This document shows positions 51,435-59,087 of a stretch of 64,000 nt of DNA, one piece after another. The position numbers and the translations under genes are program-made. The stretch's first letter is position 1; every line of letters starts with the position of its first letter. The notes beneath the pieces were generated by a model, which was not told the origin of the DNA, searched no databases, and saw nothing but the letters and a program-made list of their open reading frames with translations. Source of the DNA: an uncultured Sphaerochaeta sp. (GTDB taxonomy: Bacteria; Spirochaetota; Spirochaetia; Sphaerochaetales; Sphaerochaetaceae); assembly GCF_963677075.1 (NCBI RefSeq), contig NZ_OY781873.1, positions 2,133,715 through 2,197,714 on the forward strand. Direction: 5' to 3'.

Positions 51435-52267
51435 GAACTACTCCCCTTAGCAATTAAGCTAAGTCTTTTTGTACGTAACAGTTTCATATCCCACATTACC
51501 TCTTTTGGAATAATCAGAAGGTCTTCATCCCCTATGATTGTTTTCACGGGAACCTTCGTATCATCCGAAAGTGTAAGGTAGGCATCATACACGCCAGCCA
51601 TCGGCAGCAATTGCATGAAGGAAGCCGTACGGTACAGCAGCCCGTCTTCTGTAAACTTGGAGGGGTGAGCCACCAAATCCAATTCATACGGTCTGCCGAG
51701 CATACTTTGGATTTCTTCCAAAGCGCCCTTAAGAAGTTTTTTACGCACCAAGGTACTTGAAACAACCTCACTTTTATCGGTCTGGACAAAAGGAGGAACT
51801 TCCACAAATGCCCCTGGTGACAATCGGTTCAGATATTCCTGCAGCTGAACAGGTCCGGCACTTGAAGCCGGGGCACCGCAGCGGAAATCTTCTCCGACAA
51901 CCATCGCCTTGACTTGGCAAAAAGCACAAACCAAAGTTAGGAACTCCTCAGCTGTGAGTTTACTGAAATCAGCAGAAAAGTCAATGACTACCATATGGTT
52001 AACACCAAGATTGGCAAGGATTTCCTGCATTTGGCCTTCAGTGGTGAGCTTGGAATGGTATGGTTGGCTTTTCGTTGCCATCTTGGGATTTTTGTCGAAG
52101 GTAATCACCATACTCTCCCACTCATTTTCCTTGGCTAGAGAGATTGTACGGTCCAGAATGGTCAAGTGGCCACGGTGAAGACCATCGAATACACCGATGG
52201 AGACAACCATGGGTACCTGCCAGAGGACAGGATGCGCCGAAAGATGCATGAAATCATACCGTTTCAT
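51431..52267 (-). CDS. ribF: FAD synthetase (RibF-type) with reduced riboflavin-kinase domain
   Basis: 278 residues versus ~310 usual. The adenylyltransferase half is intact: [18 protein letters not shown] with G25-H34 holding the HxGH-type site, VGEDFRCG, and [12 protein letters not shown] near 174. The C-terminal ~90 residues keep GRPY and [10 protein letters not shown] but lack the kinase signature GRTIGFPTAN and the later Glu-bearing segment. Expected activity is FMN to FAD; riboflavin phosphorylation may be lost. GGGGGA 9 nt before ATG 52267 sets the start. Overlaps truB by 14 nt. Confidence 0.85.
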   Translation of the reverse strand: MKRYDFMHLSAHPVLWQVPMVVSIGVFDGLHRGHLTILDRTISLAKENEWESMVITFDKNPKMATKSQPYHSKLTTEGQMQEILANLGVNHMVVIDFSADFSKLTAEEFLTLVCAFCQVKAMVVGEDFRCGAPASSAGPVQLQEYLNRLSPGAFVEVPPFVQTDKSEVVSSTLVRKKLLKGALEEIQSMLGRPYELDLVAHPSKFTEDGLLYRTASFMQLLPMAGVYDAYLTLSDDTKVPVKTIIGDEDLLIIPKEVMWDMKLLRTKRLSLIAKGSSS

Positions 52268-53156
52268 ACTGTTTTCCCCCTGAAAACGGGTGTATCTGAG
52301 CAATTAGACGATTTTCTTCAATATTGGATACTGCCCGTAGGATACCATCCTTGCTATACAAGGCACCAAAGACTGCATCCCTACCCTCCTTAATGCACGT
52401 CATCCTATGGGGATAGCCCCCATTGGCTACACGAAACAATTCAGAATCGGGTATTTCAAATATACTGATGGTATCCAGTCTTTTCAGATACGCATCAGTA
52501 TACTGCATGGAGGATACAAGGTCTTCTGTTTGTTTTGCATCTACCGCTTCATCAAGGGAAAACGGCCCAATGCTGGTTCTTGTCAAAGCGGTAAGGTGAG
52601 CCCTACTTCCACACGCTTTTCCCAAATCTCTGGCAATACTTCGTATATAGGTGCCTTTTGATACATGGATATCTGCAATAAGGACACCAGCTTCATAACT
52701 GATTGGGGTGAATGCATAAATGGTGATTGGTCGTTTTGGCATGACCACCTGCTTGCCCTGTCTGACTAGCTTACTTGCCCGTTTCCCATTGATGTGCAGG
52801 GCACTATAAGCAGGGGGTTCCTGCTCTCCTTCCCCTACAAACGAAGGAATGACTTGCAAAATGGTTTCATAGGAAGGAATAGCCGATTCTGCTATCACTT
52901 CCCCTTCCGGGTCAAGGGTGTCAGTCTCACTTCCAAACTGGATATGTGCACGATACTGCTTGTCCATCTGGGAAAACAGGATGTTCAGTTTGGTCATACT
53001 GCCTGTCAACACAATCAAGAGTCCCTCTGCAAACTTATCAAGCGTACCAGCATGCCCTACTTTTGGGTCTATGGTACGCTTGATATCATTAAGACTCGAA
53101 AAACTTGTTAGTCCCCGTTTCTTGTTGATGAGGAGGATACTAGCGTTCTTTCCCAT
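52254..53156 (-). CDS. truB: tRNA pseudouridine-55 synthase
   Basis: 300 residues. GHAGTLDKFAEGLLIVLTG contains the catalytic Asp, with LLINKKRGLTSFSSLNDIK before it and YRAHIQFGSETDTLDPEGEV and SKGTYIRSIARDLGKACGSRAHLTALTRTSIGPF after it. The last ~60 residues form the PUA-like tail. It makes pseudouridine 55 in the T-loop of tRNAs; both tRNAs here carry TTCAA/TTCGA T-loops. It overlaps rbfA by 17 nt. Confidence 0.95.
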   Translation of the reverse strand: MGKNASILLINKKRGLTSFSSLNDIKRTIDPKVGHAGTLDKFAEGLLIVLTGSMTKLNILFSQMDKQYRAHIQFGSETDTLDPEGEVIAESAIPSYETILQVIPSFVGEGEQEPPAYSALHINGKRASKLVRQGKQVVMPKRPITIYAFTPISYEAGVLIADIHVSKGTYIRSIARDLGKACGSRAHLTALTRTSIGPFSLDEAVDAKQTEDLVSSMQYTDAYLKRLDTISIFEIPDSELFRVANGGYPHRMTCIKEGRDAVFGALYSKDGILRAVSNIEENRLIAQIHPFSGGKQYETV

Positions 53157-53502
53157 CTTCCACCAATGAGTCTATCAAGGCATTGATCTTTTGTCCTTCT
53201 TTCAGAGAGATGTCTGCCTTGAATCTCAGTACAGGAGTATTCCGGGTTTTCAGGAATGCCCCCACACGTTTCTGAATGAATCCACTTGCTTTCTGCAACC
53301 CGGCAACACTCTCCTCAAGGCTCTTGTCATCAAGAACCGAGGAGATGAATACGGTCGCATAGGCATTGTCCTGGGAGAGCTCCACTTTGCTTACAGAGCA
53401 AAGGGTGCTGACCAGAGGATTTTTCACCTCCCCTTTGACGATCAGCATGCTGATCGCCTCAGAGAGTTTTGCTTCTATTCGCTTCTGGCTATATTCACTC
53501 AT
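53140..53502 (-). CDS. rbfA: ribosome-binding factor A
   Basis: 120 residues, typical length. KH-fold pattern with KNPLVSTLCSVSKVELSQDNAYATVFIS and LQKASGFIQKRVGAFLKTRNTPVLRFKADISL, ending in an acidic tail. It helps mature the 16S 5' end of the 30S subunit, particularly at low temperature. Five nt after infB, as in the nusA-infB-rbfA-truB operon of most bacteria. Confidence 0.94.
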   Translation of the reverse strand: MSEYSQKRIEAKLSEAISMLIVKGEVKNPLVSTLCSVSKVELSQDNAYATVFISSVLDDKSLEESVAGLQKASGFIQKRVGAFLKTRNTPVLRFKADISLKEGQKINALIDSLVEDGKER

Positions 53503-53507
53503 GGTTG

Positions 53508-56282
53508 TTATTCACTTTTTGTTACCAACTTGCGGGCGATTTCCTCGGTCTCAATGATCTCAAGGATATCTCCGACATGCAAGTCGTTGAAATTTTCAAG
53601 TCCAATACCACATTCAAAGCCTTCTGCAACTTCCCTCGCATCATCCTTGAATCGCTTCAAGCTCGAAATCTTGACCTTGTCGGAAGTGAGCTGGATATCT
53701 TCGCGGAAGACCCTTGCATAGGCATTTCTCTTGACCTTTCCACTAGTAACCATACATCCGGCAATTGTTCCAATTCTGGGTACCTTAAAGGTATCACGGA
53801 CCTCAACGGTTCCAATCTCAACCTCACGTACCTCAGGACTGAGCATACCTTCCATAGCACTTCTGATATCGTCTACCACATCATAGATGATGTTGTATTT
53901 ACGGATCTCGATCTTTTCCTGGTCAGCAAGTACCTGGGCTCTTGGAGTTGGGCGTACGTTGAACCCGATTACCAATGCCTCAGATGCACTGGCCAAGGTG
54001 ACATCACTTTCAATGATTGCACCGGCACTTGCACGGATTACATTGAGATGGATCTCATCATTGGAGAGTTTCTGCAACGCGCCTTGCAATGCTTCAACAG
54101 AACCCTGTACATCACCCTTGATGATGACATTGAATTCCTGGATGGTACCTTCCTTGATCTTGGTGTAGAGATTATCCAAGGTAACCTTCTTCACATTACG
54201 GCTATCCCCGATTCTCTCGAGCTCCTGTCGTTTGTTACCAACCTGACGAGCCTGTCTCTCATCTTCGGTGACCTGGAACGGATCGCCTGCTCCCGGGATA
54301 TCCGAGAGACCGATGATCTCAACAGGAGTGGAAGGACCAGCTTCCTCAATCTTGTTTCCCTTGTCATCAAACATGGCTCTCACACGGCCTGGGTAAATAC
54401 CTGCAACATAGTGATCTCCCTGTCTCAGGGTACCACGTTCAATCAAGATGGAGGCAACAATACCCCTACCCTGGTCGATTCTACTTTCAATAACCTTTCC
54501 TTCAGCCCTGCAGTTTGCATTGACTTTCAGCTCAAGCATTTCAGCTTCAAGCAGGATGGTATCAAGCAATTCGTCAATACCAATCTTCTTCAGTGCAGAT
54601 ATCTCACAATACAGTGTCTGTCCGCCCCATGCCTCAGGCATCAGGCCAAGGTCAGAGAGCTGTTGCATGACACGCTCAGGCTTTGCCTCAGGTAGGTCAC
54701 ACTTGTTGATCGCTACAATGATGGGAACATTGGCTGCACGAGCGTGGTCGATAGCTTCACGAGTTTGCGGCATTACACCATCATTGGCTGCAACCACCAG
54801 GATGACAATGTCAGTAACCTGCGCTCCACGGGCACGCATCATGGAGAATGCGGCGTGTCCAGGAGTATCGAGGAAGACAACCTCACCCTTTCCAGGAAGA
54901 TCGACCTTGTAGGCTCCGATATGCTGGGTAATCCCACCATACTCACCTTCAGCAACCTTGGTGGAACGAATTGCATCAAGCAACTTGGTCTTACCATGGT
55001 CAACGTGTCCCATGACCGTCACGATTGGTGCACGATCAATCAGGTCCTCATCCTTGTCCGGATCACTTACGATCAAAGTTTCATCGTAGAGAGAGACCAG
55101 ATTTACCTGACAGTTATATTCGCTACAGATGATTTCAGCTGTTTCGTGATCAATCTGTTGGTTGATGGTAACCATCATGCCCATCTTGAGAAGCTTCGCG
55201 ATAATCTCTCCAGCTTTCAAGTTCATTTTCTTGGCAAGGTCACTTACGGTAATGACCTCCATCATATCAATGGACTTGGGTACTGCTGCAAGTTTGGCTG
55301 CTGCCTGTTGCTTGCGTCTCTGGATCTGGAATTCCTTCTCTTCTTCGGCATTCCGTTTCTTATAGGTAGCGTTGTTCTTCTTTTTGAAGCTTTTCTTGTT
55401 GGTACGCTGGTTAACAGGAGCCATATCCTGCATAGGAGGTCGATTTCCACCACCCCCTTGAGATCCACCAAAGGGAGGACGGGGACCACCAGGTCCTCTA
55501 AACCCACCACCACCGCCATTGCGCTGGAATGGAGCACCACCCCTTGCAGGACCGTTCGGATTAGGTCTGTATCCACCAGGTCTACCAGGTCCACCCTGAT
55601 ACCCACCGGTTCCAGCAGGTCTAGCTGGGCCACGATTATCCTGGCCCTGATATCCGCCATTTCCGGCAGGTCTTCCAGGTCCACGGTTATCCTGACCCTG
55701 ATACCCACCCCTGTTGTTGTTGGGGCGGTATTGTGGTCTGGTCCCAGGAGCTGGACGTCCACCAACCATACCGGCTACACGTGGGCCAGCACTGGGGACT
55801 GGACTCTCTTTGGAAGAGATGCCACCAGGATTTTTATCCTGCAACTCCTTATGATCCTTGACCGTCAATCCCTGGTTGGGGACCGGTGGCAGATTGGTCG
55901 GTCTGATGACGACCGGACCGTTATGCAAGGGAGAAGAGGATAGGTTCTCTGAACCACTGTGACGATGGGCCTTTCGAACCACACTGCTTGTGCGGCCCTC
56001 AGAAGCTGTCTTCTTCTTTTCAGATGCTTCCTTACTGCCTTCATCCTTGGAGGTCTTCTTGCCTTCCTGCTTCTCATTCTCGGGCTTTTCAGCCTCCTTG
56101 CGAGCCTGAGGCTTCACCACGACTACCTTCTTCTTTACCACAACCACCCTACGCTTTTCAGCGGGAGCTTTTGGCTTGGACTCAGGTTCTTTGGCGGGAC
56201 TCTTCTGCTCTTTGTTGTGTTCCGTAGGATTCACAACATGTTTGATCAACGTTGCTTTTGGCTTGTTATTCTCTTCCGACAT
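53508..56282 (-). CDS. infB: translation initiation factor IF-2 with Gly/Arg-rich N-terminal domain
   Basis: 924 residues. The N terminus (~1-110) is Lys/Glu-rich, followed by a Gly/Arg/Pro-rich low-complexity domain (~166-283) with two adjacent 17-residue repeats starting [11 protein letters not shown]. After the IF2N domain (~340-390), the GTPase carries G1 GHVDHGKT, G3 DTPGHAAF, G4 AINKCD and G5 SALKKIG; IF2-C domains finish with [19 protein letters not shown]. It brings fMet-tRNA to the 30S P site. Fifteen nt after nusA. Confidence 0.97.
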   Translation of the reverse strand: MSEENNKPKATLIKHVVNPTEHNKEQKSPAKEPESKPKAPAEKRRVVVVKKKVVVVKPQARKEAEKPENEKQEGKKTSKDEGSKEASEKKKTASEGRTSSVVRKAHRHSGSENLSSSPLHNGPVVIRPTNLPPVPNQGLTVKDHKELQDKNPGGISSKESPVPSAGPRVAGMVGGRPAPGTRPQYRPNNNRGGYQGQDNRGPGRPAGNGGYQGQDNRGPARPAGTGGYQGGPGRPGGYRPNPNGPARGGAPFQRNGGGGGFRGPGGPRPPFGGSQGGGGNRPPMQDMAPVNQRTNKKSFKKKNNATYKKRNAEEEKEFQIQRRKQQAAAKLAAVPKSIDMMEVITVSDLAKKMNLKAGEIIAKLLKMGMMVTINQQIDHETAEIICSEYNCQVNLVSLYDETLIVSDPDKDEDLIDRAPIVTVMGHVDHGKTKLLDAIRSTKVAEGEYGGITQHIGAYKVDLPGKGEVVFLDTPGHAAFSMMRARGAQVTDIVILVVAANDGVMPQTREAIDHARAANVPIIVAINKCDLPEAKPERVMQQLSDLGLMPEAWGGQTLYCEISALKKIGIDELLDTILLEAEMLELKVNANCRAEGKVIESRIDQGRGIVASILIERGTLRQGDHYVAGIYPGRVRAMFDDKGNKIEEAGPSTPVEIIGLSDIPGAGDPFQVTEDERQARQVGNKRQELERIGDSRNVKKVTLDNLYTKIKEGTIQEFNVIIKGDVQGSVEALQGALQKLSNDEIHLNVIRASAGAIIESDVTLASASEALVIGFNVRPTPRAQVLADQEKIEIRKYNIIYDVVDDIRSAMEGMLSPEVREVEIGTVEVRDTFKVPRIGTIAGCMVTSGKVKRNAYARVFREDIQLTSDKVKISSLKRFKDDAREVAEGFECGIGLENFNDLHVGDILEIIETEEIARKLVTKSE
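55434..55787 (-). repeat. Gly/Arg-rich coding repeat region in infB
   Basis: Encodes IF-2 residues ~166-283. Two 51-bp tandem units lie at 55608-55709 (residues 192-208 and 209-225, differing at two positions: G/A and N/T), with a shorter third partial unit and Gly runs after them. Hallmark of slippage or unequal exchange within the gene. Confidence 0.75.
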
Positions 56283-56297
56283 TATTTCCTCTATAAT

Positions 56298-57800
56298 TTA
56301 CTCTACCTCAAATACCAGACCTGTACCACAGTTTGGGCACACATTCATATCCTCTGTGATGGAGGAACCACAATTGGGACAGACATACTCAGTCTCAGCT
56401 TCCTCTTCATCTTCAACGATATCAACGTACTCATTGATGGTATCCTTGATTGCAATAATCTCTTCCTCGCTCAAATCACTGAAGCTCGCGAGATCCTCTT
56501 CGCTGAGATTGATGAACTCTTCAACACTATATACATCGTGGAAATGGAGTTTCTTCAGCAACATCTCATCCAAAGGAAGTTCAGAGAGGGCAATCTCATC
56601 CTCATCAACGAAGCTCTCCTCAGGAACAACCTCGCCTTCCTGTCCAATAAACACTTCCTCATCATTCTGGGCAACGAGTTCTTCACCATAGTACTCTTGC
56701 TCATCAAGGAAGATGCTTTCAGCCCTTGAACGGGCTTCCTTGGCAATATCCATCTCATCAAACTGAGCCTGGGTCTTCACATCAATCATCCAGTCTACCA
56801 ACTTGTTGGCGAGTCGGACATTCAAGCCCTGTTTACCAATGGCCAATGAGAGTTGGCTGTCTTCAACAATGGCAACTGCATGATAGATATTCTTGTCAAG
56901 AACCACTACATCCTTTACCTGCGCTGGGGAGAGTGCATTGCGGATATAGTTGATTGGGTTGGGATCGTAGCGAAGAATATCAATCTTCTCACCCTCTATC
57001 TCACTCATGATAGTCTGAATTCGATTTCCCTTCAACCCAACACAGGCTCCGACAGGGTCAATATCGTCATTACGTGATGCAACGGCAACCTTTGTGCGGT
57101 ATCCGGCTTCACGAACAATCTTGATGATATCAATCTGGTTCTGAGCAATTTCCGGTACTTCAACCTCAAAGAGCTTGCGAATCAATTCACTACTTGTTCT
57201 TGAAAGGATAACCCGAACCCCGCGTTCAGCTTTTTCTACGCTCTCAACATAGCATTTGATCTTGTCATTGCTCTGGTAGCTTTCCCTGCTGGACTGGTTT
57301 CTCCTGGGAAGAAGGCCTTCAGTGCTGCCGATATCGACATAGATATCGCCGGTTGGAGCTTGTCTCCTGTAATAACCGATGATCAACTGACCTTCTTTTG
57401 CCTTGAATTCACTGTACAGCGTATCCTTCTGGATATCTCGAAAGCTCTGATGGGCGCGTTGTTTTGCACTCTGTACACTGATACGGTCGAATTCCTTGAG
57501 GTCGACGGGGATGAGCAACTCATCACCAATCTCACACTCCTCGTGGATTTCTTTTGCTTCACTGAGAGGAATCTCAGTTACCTCATTGTACCATTCGTCA
57601 TCATCGACAATCTGGCGTCTGCTCGCGAGCTCAACGCTGGTATAATCTTCACTGAACTCTATGACGGCATTCTCATCGGTACCGAATTTACGTTTGTACG
57701 CAGCACGGAGTATGTCCTCAATGGTGCTGATAACCAGCTCCTCGGAAATGCTCTTTTCCGCTACCATACTTCTAATAGCGTCACCAATTTCAGTTGCCAT
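56298..57800 (-). CDS. nusA: transcription factor NusA with C-terminal zinc ribbon
   Basis: 500 residues. An N-terminal RNAP-binding domain (~1-130) is followed by an S1 domain (~135-200, EGQLIIGYYRRQAPTGDIYVDIG) and two KH domains (~200-345, DPVGACVGLKGNRIQTIMSEIEGEKIDILRYD; AIGKQGLNVRLANKLVDW). An acidic segment and a helix-hairpin-helix unit come next, and the end is a zinc ribbon with C474, C477, C488, C491. It controls pausing, termination and antitermination. GGGAGGA 8 nt before ATG 57800 sets the start. Overlaps rimP by 11 nt. Confidence 0.95.
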   Translation of the reverse strand: MATEIGDAIRSMVAEKSISEELVISTIEDILRAAYKRKFGTDENAVIEFSEDYTSVELASRRQIVDDDEWYNEVTEIPLSEAKEIHEECEIGDELLIPVDLKEFDRISVQSAKQRAHQSFRDIQKDTLYSEFKAKEGQLIIGYYRRQAPTGDIYVDIGSTEGLLPRRNQSSRESYQSNDKIKCYVESVEKAERGVRVILSRTSSELIRKLFEVEVPEIAQNQIDIIKIVREAGYRTKVAVASRNDDIDPVGACVGLKGNRIQTIMSEIEGEKIDILRYDPNPINYIRNALSPAQVKDVVVLDKNIYHAVAIVEDSQLSLAIGKQGLNVRLANKLVDWMIDVKTQAQFDEMDIAKEARSRAESIFLDEQEYYGEELVAQNDEEVFIGQEGEVVPEESFVDEDEIALSELPLDEMLLKKLHFHDVYSVEEFINLSEEDLASFSDLSEEEIIAIKDTINEYVDIVEDEEEAETEYVCPNCGSSITEDMNVCPNCGTGLVFEVE

Positions 57801-58290
57801 GTGAATTGTCCTCCCATCTATAGTCGAGTTTAGCCTTCTGGATAGAAGCCAGCTCCACAACCATTGTTGCAATCATCTCTTTTTCATCCTCAATAAATAC
57901 CTCGTCAAGCGTAAGCGAATGGTCATCACATGTTTTGATGATGCCACTTACCCATGCCTTCTTACTTGTATCATAAACCCGTACACGCTTGCCGGTAAAC
58001 AAGCTGAACTCATAGCTATCCTTGATTGTGCGCTGTAGGCCTGGAGTGGTTACCTCGAGTTGCAGATCACGCTCCCCCAATATCAGTTCCATTCTTGGAT
58101 ATACCAATCGGTATACCTTCGCACAGTGGTCGACATTTACTTCTTCTTCCTTTGCCAAGATTACAATGGTAACCAGGACACTGCTTCCGCGGTCAATCTC
58201 ATTGATGTCCACCAATGTAATGCCCATTGCACTCAGCAGAGGTTCGTATTCACGAAACAAAGGTGTTTCTTCTATTCCTTTCTGTATCAT
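57790..58290 (-). CDS. rimP: ribosome maturation factor RimP
   Basis: 166 residues. GITLVDINEIDRGSSVLVTIVIL (~26-48), VNVDHCAKVYRLVYPRMEL and LQLEVTTPGLQRTIKDSYEFSLFTGKRVRVY (with the EVTTPGLxRxL motif) identify the DUF150/RimP family. It assists 30S maturation. First gene of the rimP-nusA-infB-rbfA-truB-ribF chain. AGGAG lies 4 nt before the ATG, 23 nt after the T-run of an upstream terminator hairpin. Confidence 0.93.
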   Translation of the reverse strand: MIQKGIEETPLFREYEPLLSAMGITLVDINEIDRGSSVLVTIVILAKEEEVNVDHCAKVYRLVYPRMELILGERDLQLEVTTPGLQRTIKDSYEFSLFTGKRVRVYDTSKKAWVSGIIKTCDDHSLTLDEVFIEDEKEMIATMVVELASIQKAKLDYRWEDNSHGN

Positions 58291-58312
58291 ACTGCTCCTG
58301 AAAAAAGTTCAT

Positions 58313-58341
58313 AAAAAAGGGATGCGCCGGTTGGCGATCCC
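58313..58341 (-). terminator. intrinsic terminator or attenuator in the rimP-nusA leader
   Basis: On the minus strand GGGATCGCC, loop AACC, GGCG-C-ATCCC (58341-58319, nine pairs with one bulged base) is followed by TTTTTT (58318-58313). It sits between the predicted rimP promoter and the rimP ribosome site, so transcripts from either comF or that promoter meet it before rimP. Confidence 0.85.
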
Positions 58342-58365
58342 CAATAAACAACTAATCCTGCTAAA

Positions 58366-58394
58366 ATAGTATCGATAACGAGGATCTTTGTCAA
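58366..58394 (-). promoter_or_regulatory. promoter of the rimP-nusA operon
   Basis: Minus-strand TTGACA (58394-58389), 17-nt spacer, TACTAT (58371-58366); predicted start near 58359. It lies in the gap right after the comF stop and about 25 nt upstream of the terminator hairpin. Confidence 0.8.
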
Positions 58395-58408
58395 CGATGC
58401 ATGTATGC

Positions 58409-59065
58409 CTAGACATCAGCAAGTACCATTATCGTTGCTTTACAGCCAAAATATGACTCCAGCAGTTCACTTGCCCGTCGAGAAGTAGCTCCTGTGGTCT
58501 TAACATCATCAAGGAGTGTGGCGGTATACCCTGCTGACAGAAAATGTACAAATTGGTGGTGTTTTTTCTTGGAATGTGTCAATTGCATTGCTTGTTCACC
58601 CAAGCGTTGCTCCTTGGAAAGATATTTGTGTTGTATTCCCTTATGTCTGTTGAAAAGAGAAAGATAGGCATAGCCCTCTTTTCTTGCAAGATAGGAGGCA
58701 ATAACCTCACTCTGGTCAAAACCCCTTCTCTTGTACCCTTCCCTGGAACAGGGTATGGGAATAATGATCGGAGAGGTCACTCTTTTCACTAGAGGTAGAT
58801 ATAACCCAGAGAGGAGAGGTGTAAGAGACCGTTCTCCCCCAAATTTATAGCATTTGATCAAAGATGCGAGTGTTTTTCCGTATGGGCCATAGGAGAGTAC
58901 TCCCTTGCTGCAGAATGGACAGGCATAAGTAGCATCAAGCACCGGTTGTCCACAGACTGGACAGCGATGCGTGAACAGAAAATCATACCCAGCCCTCCGA
59001 ATGGCTTCCTTACATGTTGGACAGAGTGTTGTATCAGAAAGTTTCTTGCATAGATGACACCACAT
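58409..59065 (-). CDS. ComF-family phosphoribosyltransferase-like protein
   Basis: 218 residues. N-terminal double zinc-finger region (CHLCKKL...CPTC, CPVCGQP, CPFC) followed by a type I PRTase fold with KCYKFGGERSL, PIPCSREGYKRRGFDQSEVIASYLARK and the PRPP loop TLLDDVKTTGATSR. In competent bacteria ComF is needed for DNA uptake; in others its role is unknown, and no other competence gene lies in the window. It follows mutS by 22 nt and precedes the nusA operon promoter. Confidence 0.88.
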   Translation of the reverse strand: MWCHLCKKLSDTTLCPTCKEAIRRAGYDFLFTHRCPVCGQPVLDATYACPFCSKGVLSYGPYGKTLASLIKCYKFGGERSLTPLLSGLYLPLVKRVTSPIIIPIPCSREGYKRRGFDQSEVIASYLARKEGYAYLSLFNRHKGIQHKYLSKEQRLGEQAMQLTHSKKKHHQFVHFLSAGYTATLLDDVKTTGATSRRASELLESYFGCKATIMVLADV

Positions 59066-59087
59066 ACCCCTTAAGAAGGATCTGTGG

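Noticed and set aside
55608..55709. Tandem 51-bp units as a CRISPR or mobile-element signature
   Set aside because: They are in-frame coding repeats within infB with no spacers and no flanking duplications.
55959..56729. Long plus-strand reading frames opposite infB/nusA (and 53469-54695)
   Set aside because: They mirror the codon bias of infB and nusA, have no ribosome sites or recognisable motifs, and are shadows of those genes.
57801..57872. 24-codon N-terminal extension of NusA
   Set aside because: It lies inside rimP; GGGAGGA is correctly spaced only for ATG 57800 and the family begins there.
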